Shown: piece by piece, positions 12,560-24,190 of the stretch
How the letters are laid out: the number at the start of each line of letters is the position of its first letter
Numbering within the stretch: the first letter of the stretch is position 1
Assembly: GCF_022682495.2 (NCBI RefSeq)
Contig: NC_071392.1
Span: 135,728,818-135,792,817, forward strand
Reading direction: 5' to 3'
DNA from: Desmodus rotundus
Lineage: Eukaryota > Chordata > Mammalia > Chiroptera > Phyllostomidae
DNA: 64,000 nucleotides
Position numbers and translations under genes: made by a program
The notes under the pieces: generated by a model
Told to the model about the DNA's origin: nothing
The model's input: only the letters and a program-made list of their open reading frames with translations
Database searches by the model: none

Positions 12560-12870
12560 CTGTCTAAACTTTGCCTTGTGCCTGAAGTACACTGGTCCCT
12601 GGTACTGGCCATCACCCTTCCCTGGATAAGTATGTACAACATTTTCCCCTTATCTGGAGTGAGTTATGCCCCTGTACTAACCATTTTGCCTTGTCCTGTA
12701 GGACCCCTTCCCACTTGCCATGTGGTACAGAGGATATCCATGCCACCTTGCCACCACCTAAGATGTGCCTTGTATGTGCAGTAAGTTCCTTTAATAAACT
12801 CTTGGTGTAGTGATGGAGTTGTCAGCTTCTTTCTTTGGTCTCTGAGCCATAGGGGAATTTTACAGATCAA
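12560..12870 (+). repeat. Possible ERV LTR 3' part
   Basis: The order resembles an LTR R/U5: a pyrimidine-rich segment, 'tttaataaactcttgg' as a polyadenylation signal around 12792, then 'cagcttctttctttggtctctgagcc'-like U5 sequence. I could not define terminal TG/CA or a target duplication. A non-LTR origin remains possible. Confidence 0.35.
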
Positions 12871-13359
12871 GTGGGTTGATCAGGTGTTCGAGGGGAGCAA
12901 CCCATGTGCTTTTTTTTAACTCAGGGGTTTTGTGAAAGTAGGGAGAAAAATGTCTGAAAATGGAACTGTGATGAATTCAAGATGTGTGGGACCATCCATC
13001 TTGTCAAAAAGACCTCCCTGACTGAAGCTCTGCTCACAATATTCCATAGAGCCTTCCACTGAATATTTGCAGTGAACTGAAGAGGTTGCAGTGGTGTCAT
13101 TGCCATCAGACCAAGGATCTCTGGGCTTAGATCTGCCATCATTCCAGGCACCTGGTCTCATGCATTTTCTCCCAGAGTTTCTCTTAAGCACTATTCATCC
13201 TTAGCTTCAAGATTTGTTTTCACAGCTGGCTGCAGAAACATCTGAGTGATTGCAGAAGCAGAAGGTTCCTGCTAATGAATTAGGTACAGGGGATTGGCCT
13301 ACACCCTTCTTTTTCCTCATGGTTGACCTGATGTCCTTGCTGGACAGTTCAGTCAAAAA

Positions 13360-13676
13360 CAGAGTTTTCAAACTTGTAAAGAGCAGATAATAGATACGTC
13401 AGGCTTTGTGTGCTATTTGGTCTCTGTTGCAACTAGTTTTGCCATTGTGACTTGAAAGCAGACCTATGCAAAATATAAATGAATGGATGTTGCTGTGTTT
13501 CAATAAAACTTTATTTATTGATGCTGAACTCTGAATCCATATAATGTTTGTGTCATGCAACATTAATCTTCTTTTGATTTTTTTCTGCAACTATCTAAAA
13601 ATGTAACAATCACATGCTGTGCAAAACCAGGTGGCTGACCAGATTTGATCCAAGGCTCATAGTTCACTAACCCCTG
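13360..13676 (-). mobile_element. hAT-type DNA transposon copy
   Basis: The left end 'cagagttttcaaactt' and right end 'agttcactaacccctg' are imperfect inverse copies. The interior has the 'caataaaactttattta' block of a common mammalian hAT-class non-autonomous element. The flanks gtcaaaaa and gtctaaat agree at 6 of 8 bases, consistent with an old 8-bp target duplication. No transposase frame is present. Confidence 0.55.
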
Positions 13677-13904
13677 GTCTAAATGTTCACAATTGTCATT
13701 GATCTTAAAACCACAAGATGTCACCACAAGGTCCACGAGCATGAGTAGGAGCAGCTCATAAAAACAGGAAGAAAGTGGAAAGGAAGAAATGCAGACTTTC
13801 CCCTTAGGAACCATATATCCCTCCATGGTTAGGCTAATTGTTCATTCTTCACCCAGCTATGGAAGCTGAAGATGAGATATCAAATTCCAACAGTGAAAAC
13901 AGCT

Positions 13905-14100
13905 GACATTGGTGCCTCTTCCTGGCACCTACATGGAGCACCTAATTGATCTTTCCTACAACCAATAAGGCAGGTCCTGTTATTGCCCCCCTCATTCAGA
14001 GGAGGAAATTGGGGTACAGACACAATGAAGAACTTGCCAGTACCACACAGATAGACAGATTAACTCAGCACTGGTCACAGGCAGTCTGGTCTCAGCCTCT
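13905..14100 (-). repeat. MIR SINE, minus orientation
   Basis: The inverted MIR order is visible: 'tggcacctacatgg', a 'ggcaggtcctgttattgcccccctcattcagagga' region matching the inverse of the MIR core, then the 'cttgccagtaccacacag' block and a degraded tRNA-like head. Confidence 0.6.
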
Positions 14101-14139
14101 CTGTTATTCCCACTTCCATGGGACTGTTCCTTGATTCTT

Positions 14140-14249
14140 TTTTTTTTTTTTATAGGCAAAATATTTATTGTGGATTTTGCAAATCAAAACTGTATTGAAA
14201 ATCAATGAAAGTGAAAGCTAAGCAAGTATAATACATTTCTTTTGGGAAA
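14140..14249 (-). pseudogene. 3'-end mRNA retrocopy with 15-bp duplications
   Basis: A 110-bp insertion is bounded by two identical direct repeats, 'tgttccttgattctt', at 14125-14139 and 14250-14264. It starts with a T run on the plus strand, so the inserted RNA was on the minus strand. On that strand an AATAAA signal lies about 15-20 bases before the A tail. This is the structure of a 5'-truncated, L1-mobilised mRNA 3' end. I could not identify the parent transcript. Confidence 0.7.
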
Positions 14250-14264
14250 TGTTCCTTGATTCTT

Positions 14265-14920
14265 ATTTAGGAATGTGTCGATGCCATCATATCTCCACCC
14301 AGAGTCCTGAAAAGTCTGTTCTATTGCTTTTTCCCAAAGTATTTCTCCACCCCTTCTGTAGGTCCACAGGCCCTATAGAACATTTGGAAGTCTATGTCCA
14401 GGCTGCTTCATGGCTGCCATGGTCCATCACACTGGGTGACAATGTGTGCCAAGTTTAGTCACACATACACACACATATGCACACACCTACCATCCCCTCT
14501 CATCCCCTCTGGGCTGGGTTTCTGCCCCATTGTGGGAGATGATTAGGATTGGATCAGTAGGCAGGACATGGGGATGCATGGCCATCTTCAGAGGGGATTA
14601 GCATGAGTGTGTAAGGTCCAGTGAAGCCTCTGGTCTTGATGGGGCAGCAACGGGAAGTTACAACCAGGGTCAATGGTGGAGGCCCAAGAGCACTTCTGCT
14701 CACTACCTCTGCTGTTACAGCCCTCATTCTCACCTGCACAGCTGCAGTCACTTCCTGCTTGCTCTCCTTGCAGCTGCCCTTCTGTCAGGTGCATTTCTAC
14801 TCCCATAGGTAATGAGAATTTCCAATTCTCCACCCAGTCCCTAAGAGTTGGATCCTTAAATTTTAAATTTTTGTCACTTTGCCAGAATGAAGTTGTTTCT
14901 CATTGTTTTAATTTGCGTTC
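14265..14920. other. Unassigned interval
   Basis: A short CA-rich stretch lies near 14460-14490. Overlapping open frames on both strands around 14590-15070 show no recognisable product, and the plus-strand one runs into the L1 fragment. I see no gene here. Confidence 0.35.
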
Positions 14921-14931
14921 TGCCTCTACTC

Positions 14932-15325
14932 CTTTTTTTATTGTTGTTCAAGTACAGTTGTCTCCATTTTCCCCCCACTATTCCCCCCTACTCCCGCCAT
15001 CCCCACCTGCCACCCTCAATCCTACCCTTCTTTGGCTTTGTCCATGTGTCCTTTATACATGTTCCTGATAACCCTTCCCCCTCCCCCCCCATTATCCCCT
15101 CTCATCTCCCCTATAGTTACTGTCAGCTTATTCTTAATTTCAATGTCTCTGTTCTATTTTGCTTGCTTGTTTGTTTTGTTGATTAGGATCCACTTATAGG
15201 TGAGATCATATGGTATTTGCCTTTCATTGCCTGACTCATTTCGCTTAGTATAATGCTCTCCATATCCATCCATGCTGCCGCAAAGGGTAGGAGCTCCTTC
15301 TTTCTTTATGCTGCATAGTATTCTG
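14932..15325 (-). mobile_element. LINE-1 3'-end insertion with target duplication
   Basis: A 5'-truncated L1 in minus orientation carries a T-rich head (its A tail), the pyrimidine-rich inverse of the L1 3' UTR, and the last part of ORF2. It is framed by 'tgcctctactc' at 14921-14931 and 15326-15336. The match to the other young L1 3' ends in this window is close. Confidence 0.8.
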
Positions 15326-15792
15326 TGCCTCTACTCTTCGTCAAGTAGCTAAGAATCACCCTATCCAGGTGTTCTTGCCTCAGCACGTTTGCACCTGCCA
15401 TTGACTCTGCTTGAGTGATTTTTCTCGATATCCACATGGCACTTCCCTCTAATTCTCAGTCCACCCCTCATATGTCATTTATGCCTTGGACCTTATGACC
15501 TCATGAAGAGGATGACAGGATTTCCCTCCACAAAGGATCAAAGACTCTCCCCTAGGAGATGCTTGGCTTTCATTCTCTCCCTTGCAGCACTATAATACTT
15601 TTGTGAAAATGAAGCACAATGCTCCCAGCAGCAGAGCTACAGGGGATGGACAAACCACATGATCATGAGACCTTTATGTTACATTTATTTAGAACCAGGA
15701 CAATATGTGTCCACAGTGAAAATAAAGGCAGGACATGAGGTTCCCTCTTGAGATTGAAAAGAATGCCCAGAACCCCAGTTGTTGTCTCTTTT

Positions 15793-16292
15793 ATTATTTT
15801 TTAATTTTAATTTTTTTATTGTTGTTCAATTACAGTTATCTGCATTTTCTCCCCACCCCTCCACCCCACCCCAGTCAAACCCACCTCCCTCCTCCCCCTT
15901 GATTTTGTCCATGTGTCCTTTATAGTAGTTCCTGAAAACCCCTCTCCCCACTGTCCCCTCCCCACTCCCCTCTGGCTATTGTTAGATTGTTCTTAACTTC
16001 AATGTCTCTGGTTATATTTTGTTTCCTTTTTTCTTTTGTTGACTATGTTCCAGTTAAAGGTGAGATCATATGGTATTTGTCCCTCACTGCCTGGTTTATT
16101 TCACTTAGAATAATGCTCTCCAGTTCCATCCATGTTGTCGCAAAGGGTATAAGCTCCTTCTTTCGCTCTGCTGCGTAGAATTCCATTATGTAAATGCACC
16201 ATAGTTTTTTGATCCACTCATTTGCTGATGGGCAATTCGGTTGCTTCCAGTACTTGGCTATTGTAAATTGTGCTGCTATGAATATTGGGGCA
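15793..16292 (-). mobile_element. LINE-1 3'-end insertion with target duplication
   Basis: This is a second minus-strand L1 fragment of the same subfamily, with 3' UTR and ORF2 C-terminal end. The minus frame 16043-16336 gives the L1 ORF2 C-terminal pattern including 'CPSANEWIKKLW' and 'MEFYAAERKKELIPFATTW'. Direct repeats 'ttgtctctttt' lie at 15782-15792 and 16293-16303. Confidence 0.8.
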
Positions 16293-16914
16293 TTGTCTCT
16301 TTTCAAATGCATTTCCATGGAAGTTAAAATTCTCATCTCTTTATTTTGCCAAATTAGGCTTTGCCTATTTAGACAATGTGTGATTGTTCACAGCTTTCAA
16401 AAATTAAGACATTTAAGCCTCATGGAATTTTCAGCAATGATGAAGCAGTAAGTGAGTGGCCTCCAGAGGGCTGGAGCCCAAAGATGATGCCCTAAAGGAG
16501 GTTTAAACTATCCCACACCTGGAGGGCCACAGTCCAGGGCAGGTTTCAAGAAGTGTATGGCCATTGGCAGGAGCCAAGCCCAACAAGATGGGAGGAGGGA
16601 GCTGAAGTGATACTGAGCTGAGTGTCTCATCTCAGTGAGAGTTGCTCCCGTGCTGCCACCTCCCACCTCAAATCAGCTCAAAACCCCATAAATTTTCATT
16701 CATAAATATGTTTCTAATACCCCATATTCCAGTCTAAACCATGATCCTGCCAGGACTGCTACAATAGCTTCCTTCCTGATGCTGTATGATCCCTACCATC
16801 CCTGGCCTCAAGGCTCCACTCAGAGACCAGAGATCTTAAAACAAGGGTGGGACTGTGACACAATTCCTAAAAACTCAGGGAAAATGGGAATAGCCTTGTC
16901 TTCACTCGAGGCCT

Positions 16915-17140
16915 TTGTGAATGCTGTTCCTTCATCCAGGATCCCCCCCTGCCCTGCCATCCATCTCCACTGAACCACTACACCCCAGGAACTCTTCCTT
17001 GGCCTCCTCTGACAATCAGTCTCTAACCTCTACATGTCTCTGTGGCATTCACCTCTCCCTGCAGTCTGAGTGAAACTGGCAATACCATCTTGTTTCTCTC
17101 AACTGTTCAGTTGGTTCTTGCCCACTTCCAGTGTCCTTGT
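16915..17140 (+). repeat. Probable L2 LINE 3' fragment
   Basis: The pattern 'tgctgttccttcatccagg ... actcttccttggcctcctctgac' resembles the conserved 3' part of L2. Divergence is high and the boundaries are approximate. Confidence 0.45.
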
Positions 17141-18365
17141 TTTCAATTCTGTGCTTCACAGCTTTCTTTCAGAACTGTAGATGTGTGTATATATGGACAC
17201 ACAAGTGTGCACACACACACAGGCCCACATCCAACAGACTGGAGGCATTTGGAAATTAACATCACTCAGTAGCAACCTTCAACCAGTGACTGAATGGGTG
17301 TGAAATCCTGGGTCTTTTTGGCTCTTGGGAGGGGCATTGCTGAGGTGTGTGTTTGTGTATATCTGTATATGAGTGTGTGTGTGTTTGTGTGTCTGTGTAC
17401 ATACCTGCACTGGCTCTTGAAATCTCACAGGACTGATCTCTAGTCACCCATACAAGCACCTGCCCCCTCACCCTTCACCTCCCCATCTCTTACTTGTGCT
17501 TCCTGGCATCACCTCCTGTGCAAACCACTTGTTTAATGTAAACTTAGCAGCTCAGAGGACAGACCCAGCATCTGCCTGGTTCACACTCTCCCCATAGTGT
17601 CCAGTTTAGGGACTGGCACGGACATCACCCTGGGGGAGGGAATCACCCTGGCCTCCACCACCTTCACCAACAAAGTCAGGCAGGTGTCACTTGACTGATG
17701 TTCTGTCATGAGAAGGAACTAAACCTCTCTGGTAGTCACAAGATAACATCATAAAAATCAGACTTCAGCATTCTATCTATGTAATTCAGAACAGAATTGG
17801 AGTCTCCAACTGGCTCAAGAGGTGAGTTGTAAACACTTCTATGCAGTGGGGTGCTCTCAGATTTTGAATCACAGATCCGGTGACCTGGTTCCCACACAGC
17901 CTGAGATGAGCTATGTGGGACTCCAGTAGGCCTGAAGTCCTTAAGAGAAGGTCTGGTGGGCACAGGCTCAAAGCTTAGTTTTCCTTTGCCAGAACTGCCC
18001 CCCGCTGTCTCCTGGAGGTGCCCATGGCTCTGAAGGGAGAACCACTTGGCTTGGCTTATCCATGATGTGTATGCCTTGCCAAGGCACAGGAGCCCTGGAA
18101 TGCTACTCTGTGCCTCTGACAACCCCAGGTCAAGAAAGTTCCCTCCCTTCTGAGGAAGGAAAGAAAGGAACACATTAGGTGGGATTTATCACCTCTATAG
18201 TCAAGTAGGAAAGGTAGCCAGGGGTGGGCAGCCTTGTGCAATATAAAATCTAGGCCAGGACCAAGAGCAGGTGTCACAAAGAAAGTAAGTTTTCATATGA
18301 CCCAACAGGCCAGCATTCTGACCAAGTAAACTCCAAATAGTGCTGAGTGGGTGAATTGGTGTCCT
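17141..18365. other. Unassigned interval with CA/TG simple repeat
   Basis: It holds a short CA run near 17207-17221 and an impure TG-rich stretch at about 17345-17400. A 145-codon minus frame (17736-18173) has no recognisable domain and no supporting splice or promoter context. I treat it as chance. Confidence 0.4.
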
Positions 18366-18369
18366 AAGA

Positions 18370-18800
18370 ACTGCTGTTAGAAATAACCACAAACATAGGT
18401 GGCTTAAAACAACAGAAATTTATTCTCTCAGAATCCCAGTGGCCACAAGTCCAAAGTCAATGTGTTAACAGAGCTACCTTCTCCCTGGGTTCTCCAGGAG
18501 AGGCTCCTATCTTGTCTCTTCCAACTTCCAGTAGTCTCAAGCATTCCTTGGCTTGTGGATGCATCACTCCAACACCTGCCCCACCATCACATGGCCTTCT
18601 TTTTATTTGTGGCTGTATCTATGTTTCTTTTCATATTATGAAGATACCAGTCATATTGGATTAAGGGCCCATCCCACTCCAGCATGACTTTGACTTAACT
18701 AATGTCTGCAGTGGCTTTATGATATGTGATTTTCTTTGGTCACATTCTGAGATTCCAAGTGGACATGTATTTGGGGGACCACTAGTCAATCAGCACTCAT
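18370..18800 (-). repeat. Ancient MaLR-type LTR
   Basis: Read on minus it follows the layout of MLT/MST-type solitary LTRs. On plus the inverse shows 'gtggcttaaaacaacagaaatttatt', then 'catggccttc', 'attggattaagggcccatcc' and 'ggtcacattctgag' blocks in the usual order. No internal retroviral sequence is attached, so it is a solo LTR of an old mammalian ERVL-MaLR element. The subfamily is not assigned. Confidence 0.55.
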
Positions 18801-19089
18801 AAAGTAACTTCCCTTTTTCCAAACCTGTAGGACACAACTGCACCAGAACAGAGACCACGGATCCCCTCATTGTTATTGTTATTGTGTTAATTGTGGATTG
18901 TTAACTATCCTGTACCCCCATAGGTAAAGGAATTATGTCTCTATCATTTTACCTTTTCATCCAATCCCAGAGATTTCCCCCTGCTTTTCCTTCTCCCACC
19001 TCTCTAATCTATCACCAATGAATTCCATGTAACCCACTTATATCTTCTCTTTTGATTGTAACATATAAAATAAAATGCAGAATATATTC

Positions 19090-19525
19090 TGACTTCTGGC
19101 CAAGATGGAGGCATAAGTAGATACACTGTGCCTCCTCACACAAGCAAAAGAAGGACCACTAATTTTAAAACAAAAACCAACCAGAACTGCCAGAAAATCG
19201 AACTGTATCGAAGTCTGATAACCAAGGTGTTAAAGCAGAAACATTTATCCAGACCAGTAGGAGGGGCAGAGACAGGCAGCTGAGTAGAAAGGACACGAGG
19301 CAAGGCAAGGCTGGTGAACCAGGCAAGGTGGTGGCTTGTGGACTGGGCGGTCCCACTTTCGCATGCAGATAAACCGGGAAGAACAACTGGGAAGCAAGAC
19401 AGACCAAGCAACTCAGGGTGTGAGGAAATAAAGCCTCAAAGCCTCTGACTAAAAACACCTTGGGGGTTAAGGCAGCAGCGGGAGAAACTCTCAGCCTCAC
19501 AGGAGTTCGTTAGAGAGACCTACAC
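19090..19525 (+). mobile_element. HAL1/L1 5' UTR fragment
   Basis: The fragment starts 'ccaagatggaggcataagtag' and follows the inverse of 7900-8345 closely, so it is the 5' end of the same element family as the HAL1 at 6413-8370. It stops near 19525 without reaching ORF1. Minus-strand frames here (for example 19165-19500) are antisense to the UTR and have no meaning as genes. Confidence 0.7.
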
Positions 19526-20156
19526 AGTCCTAGAACGTTCACAAACCCACCCACCTGTTAGTGGAAAGTGTTTTCTCAATATGAATGTCCTTCTTAGTAG
19601 TAATAACTGCATAACTCTCAAAACAGCCAGGCATCATTAGTGACTGTATAGGGCACTATACAGTCTGCTGCCTGAACAGGGCACTTCACAGCCTTTTCTT
19701 ACTATAACCTTTACAGAGCAGCTGTGCTCCCTGGAGGTCTTGTTATGAGTACTAAAGACAGAAAGAACAAAGATATACAGATGAGAGGGTAGGTATTCAG
19801 CTAGGCAGGGAACTTGGGGGTGAGATTAGAGGTGAACATTGTCTGTGCTGCTGTCTTGTACTAGTGTTGAGTAAGTTTCCCCCCTTCATTCTCACTATTT
19901 GACCCACTGCTAATGCTGATTTCTCCAGGGAAGCCAATAACTAAAGGGCCCCCTTCTCAGCATAGGTCCCCAGATCACACCTGCAGGCTACTTAGTGGGA
20001 TTACTGCTCTGTCCCCCAGGGGGTCCCCCATTGCACCACTTAATGGCCTGTTTCCATGACACCATGAACATGGAGCAGAACAACCTTAAAGATGCCATGG
20101 TGTGATTGTATTTGAAGTAAGTTTTGCTCAAAATATGTTCTTTAAAATGTTTACGA

Positions 20157-20338
20157 TAGTGGGGAGAGGGGTCTATAGGAACTACTATAAAGGACACAAG
20201 GACAAAATCAAGGGGAGGGTAGAGGTGGGGGAGGGAGGTGGGATTGGCTGGGGTGGGGTTGAGGGATGGGGAGAAAATGCAGACATTTGTAACTGAATAA
20301 AAATTTAAAAATTAAAAAAAATAAAACAATACCAATAA
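20157..20338 (+). mobile_element. Very short LINE-1 3' end with target duplication
   Basis: Only the terminal 3' UTR of a young L1 is present: a G-rich purine tract, then 'ggggagaaaatgcagac' and an A-rich tail. Direct repeats 'aaaatgtttacga' (20144-20156) and 'aaaatgtttatga' (20339-20351) flank it, with one mismatch. Confidence 0.75.
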
Positions 20339-20505
20339 AAAATGTTTATGAGAATAGGGCATAGGCCTTTTAAGAAAATTGTGTGCATGAAAACAAAAAT
20401 CAGGGGACCAGTCTCAGGAAAGGAAATTCTTTCAGAGATAGGAAAGCATTAATTAGGAAAAAGGGGTTGGACTCCTGGGACAGGACCACGGGGGGGGGGG
20501 GGGGG

Positions 20506-20745
20506 TTGGGGGAGAATGGGGGAAAAGGTACAGGGAATAAGAAGCATAAATATTAAGTACAAAATACACAGGGTAGGTTAAGAATAGTATAGGAAATGGA
20601 GAAGCGAAAGAACTTATATGTACAACCCATGGACATGAACTAAGGGGGGCAATTCTGTTGGGAGGGGGGTGCAGAGTAAAGAGGAATTAGGGGAGAAAAA
20701 AATGGGACAACTGTAATAGCATAATCAATAAAATATATTTCTAAA
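20506..20745 (+). mobile_element. HAL1 3' UTR fragment
   Basis: This matches the inverse of about 6413-6640: 'gaagcataaatattaagtac', 'acccatggacatgaac', and the end 'ataatcaataaaatatattt'. A 16-base G run (20490-20505) sits at its left edge. Confidence 0.65.
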
Positions 20746-21599
20746 AAAAGGTGAACATCCCAGCTCAAGGATAAAAAGCAAATTCATCCTTCCTCTGAAC
20801 TTTTGGTTCTATTCCAGATCCCAGTGATTGGATGATGCTGCCCACATTGGTGAGGTAGATCTCTGGTATCTCTTTACCCAGCTTACCAATTCAAGTGCTA
20901 ATGGGTAATGCTCCCACAGACACACCCAGAAATAGTGTTTTACCAGCAATCTATACCCTTAGGCCAGTCAGGTTGACAGGTAAAATTAACCATCACACCA
21001 AGGCATAGGCCTTTTGCCTATGGACCATTCCAAAGGTCTCTAAGGCGTGACTCAAAGGGTAATGGGCATGTGAGTCAATAAACCATGTTCTTGAAATGCT
21101 GGTATACTAGAGGATGTAATTAACTCACATCATGCAAAAGCAACAAAGATAAAAACAATTAAAAACTCCAAGGAAAACAAAATCCTGCACCATAAAGACA
21201 TGGTCCAAATAGGAAGCAAAATAAAGCAAACATGATTTAAGGAATGCAGGAAAAGAGAATAAATTGGACTTTGAATTTGGGAGCAGTATTCCTGGAGTGG
21301 TACAGATGTAGTAAGGGTGAGCAAATCCTCACATGCTGTGTGATTCTATAGTGATCAACACCTACATAATAATGCAAACTGGTGGTCTGTATTTCAATAT
21401 CTAGATTCAATCTAGATAAAAGCTAAAAGCTATAGTCATTGTTATATAAAAGAAGAAAAAAGGAGTCAGTCTTGACACTGTAAATACAAAGATATTCCTG
21501 ACTATATTGGTTAGAATTAGATTTGATGGCATTTAACAAATAAACTCAAAATGACAAAATAAAATTGCATTTTTTCAGTCACATAAAAGACATCTGTGT

Positions 21600-21807
21600 A
21601 TGGTATAGCTCAGCAGATTGAGCACAGGACTACAAACCAAAGGGTTGCCTGTTTGGTTCCCAGTCTGGGCACAGGCCTGGGATGTGGGCTGGGTCCCCAG
21701 TGGGGGGCGTGTGAGAGGCAACCACACATTGATGTTTTTCTCCCTCTCTTTCTCCTTCCCTTGCCCTCTCTCTAAAAATAAATAAATAAATAAATTCTTT
21801 AAAAAAT
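21600..21807 (+). mobile_element. Ves SINE (bat tRNA-derived) with target duplication
   Basis: It has a tRNA-like head with an A-box-like 'tggtatagctcagcagattg' and B-box-like 'ggttcccagtc', followed by the Ves body 'gggtccccagtggggggcgtgtgag' and the CT-rich/ATAAATAAA tail. Identical repeats 'agacatctgtgt' flank it at 21588-21599 and 21808-21819. Such SINEs are RNA polymerase III units copied by L1 and are characteristic of bats. Confidence 0.9.
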
Positions 21808-21819
21808 AGACATCTGTGT

Positions 21820-23460
21820 GTAAACCATCCAGAGCTTTTGTGGCAGCTTCATGAAATCACAACAGAGCCAAGTCCTTCTACCTACACTTCACCATCCCTA
21901 GGACATATTCCATTATCTGCCTGGTCCAAAGGAGCAGCCAAAGCACTAGTTATCACATCTGCATTTCAAGCAGTAGAATAAACGGCCAAGCCTCCTTACT
22001 TTTAGGACGTGCCATGTAACACTGCAAATTACATGTCATCAACCAGAAAAGTAATATGCCACAGCTAAATGTGAGAGAAAAGAGGAAGCATGGCCTTCAG
22101 GCTGTGTGGCCATGTGTGACATTAGAAGTACAAAGCTGACACTAACTTGCTGACTGTGTACAAAGAAGGCCTTAAGAAAAGATGACTGAGAGAACTGCTA
22201 TTCTTATCCAAGAGAGCAGAAAGAGGTGATATGCTCTATCATTGATAGAATAGGGAGTAGAAAAGTAATTACTTATTTAAAGTTATAAAAGTAATCACTG
22301 GAACCAAACATAATGAAATTAACTAAATTACAAAGGGTCCACTTTGTAAGTGAGCTTTCTTATAATAAAGTCATTAGAGACTGTCTAAAGTTGATGAATC
22401 AGCCAACTGAATCACAAGTTCATTACTCAGAATTACAGAGGTAACAGTCAAAGAAACAAAAAATAGAAACAGTAGCAAGTGTTTGTCCTAGAGACATGGA
22501 TTAGAAGCCAGGGTGGGAGAGTAGGACAAGAGGCAGTAGCTTTACCTTATATAAACTCTTTAATAGTATTTGATAACCGGAACTTAGACTAAAAATTTTA
22601 AATTAAAGACAGGTTTGCCTGCACTTACAGCAGAGGAAAGGAGTTACTAGAAACTAGACTGAACCATCTGGCCATTCTCTGACAGCTGCCCTTCTTCACC
22701 CCTAGAAAGTCAGGCCCTCCAAAGACTCTGGAGGATGAGACTAGAAGGCTTGGGACCCTATCGTCATCCTGAGCCAATCCTTCTATTCATGCATCATTTT
22801 TGTCATTTTTTTCCCCATCACCTTGAAACCATCCCTGGGCCAAAGTTCAAAATGCCAAATATTTGACCAAAACACTAACAAAGCAGCAATTTGAGATAGC
22901 ATATTTGAAATTCTCAGTAGCACCGAAAGTATAAGTGCTGCTGCTTCAGGGAGGCAAAGAAACATTTAATTTCTCAAGTGCTTCTAAGACTTCCTCATGA
23001 AAGAAAGAAAGAAACAAACAAAAGCCTTTCAGCACACCCACCTGTGAAAACACAAGAGCTATCGTTGGACTCTGTAACATTTTCAAATTTTTGATCTAGG
23101 AACTGAGCATTTTTGTTTCATGATGAGAAAAGCCTAACCAGCCACAGGCAACAGCTCTTTTTCAAAAGTCTAGCCCACACTCTTGTGTCAGTTCCTTTGA
23201 ATAGCAACTCAGAATCTAAGAGCAGGATAAGTTTGGACAGCTTCAAACATGAGAAAACTATGCTCCACAGTTAGGTCTGAACTAATAGCCAGGTAAGTAG
23301 AAAATATGTTTGGTTTAATACTTTAAAACCATGAGAGGTATAAGAATTCCAGATGTGGGTTTGGGGGCTCCTTTTTATCAGCAAAAAATAGGAAACTTCT
23401 ACTTCAATGGCATTTCCCACCAGCCCTCACCCTCAAGCACCTCTGAGCCCTGGTCCTCGA
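21820..23460. other. Unassigned interval
   Basis: No gene or named repeat recognised. Frames are 61 codons or less and the sequence is A/T-rich. Very old L1-like A-rich parts may be present around 22200-22620, but I cannot support a call. Confidence 0.35.
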
Positions 23461-23468
23461 GTTGAGGG

Positions 23469-23654
23469 CAGTGGTTCTCTAAGTGTGGTCCCTGGACTAG
23501 CAGCTCTAGCATGCCCTAGGAATTGGTTAGAAGTGCAAACCCTGGCCTCACCCCATCCTACTGTGGCAAAACTCTGCAACTAAGGCTCTGGCACTTGTGA
23601 CTTAAAAACCTTCCAGAGGGTTATGATATGCTCCCTCAAGTTTGGGAACTTCTG
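23469..23654 (+). repeat. MER5A-like hAT remnant
   Basis: It starts 'cagtggttctctaagtgtgg' and ends 'caagtttgggaacttctg', the two inverted ends of MER5A/B. The intervening part also follows MER5A ('ttggttagaagtgcaaa'). Non-autonomous, about 186 bp. Confidence 0.75.
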
Positions 23655-23809
23655 TTTATAATTTGTTAGTATTATATGTGTTTGGATTTATTAATGCCTG
23701 TCACTGAAACAGACCTGATAATTGAGGTACCCTGCAAGGGACCAGGAAAACCCCTCTAGAGATTCCCCAGGAGTTTCAGTGTTGAGAGAGAGTCCTATCT
23801 TCTTGATCA

Positions 23810-24190
23810 CTGCTTAGGCTGGGTTCTCCCAGGAGCAGGCCCTGAGACAATCATTTAAGAGCAAGCAGGTATCCTAAGACACACCTATTGGGGCATGAGG
23901 AAGAGCCAGCACAAGGTATGTCCACAGGCAAGTTGACACTGTGGGCAACTGGGGCCACTCCTTGGGGAGCTCCAGATGTGCCACCTGGAGCATGGAAGCT
24001 GAGATATTTATCCTCCATTCCCATGTGTCATTGTTGAGGGCAGCTCTTGGGTATTGATCCCAGCTATCCTGCCCTGCCCCGGCTGAGGCTGGAGTCTGTG
24101 GCCAGAGGACCCTTATCCAGGAAGGAGAGTGGAAGGCACTCCACCATCTGCCCCACAGAGCTCCCTCAGGATGCCAGGGGAAAAACAATT
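23810..24190 (-). repeat. Possible ancient LTR
   Basis: The layout ('gcaggccctgagacaatcattta', 'ggcaagttgacactgtggg', 'cccatgtgtcattgttgagg', 'ccccacagagctccctcagga') resembles a dispersed old mammalian repeat, which I believe to be an LTR. Termini and duplications are not visible. The overlapping 104-codon minus frame is not a gene. Confidence 0.35.

Noticed and set aside
17736..18173. 145-codon minus-strand frame
   Set aside because: No recognisable domain, start context or splice setting. The length is within chance range for this composition.
21600..21680. Possible tRNA gene
   Set aside because: The A/B-box-like head belongs to a Ves SINE with body, tail and target duplications. No cloverleaf is preserved.
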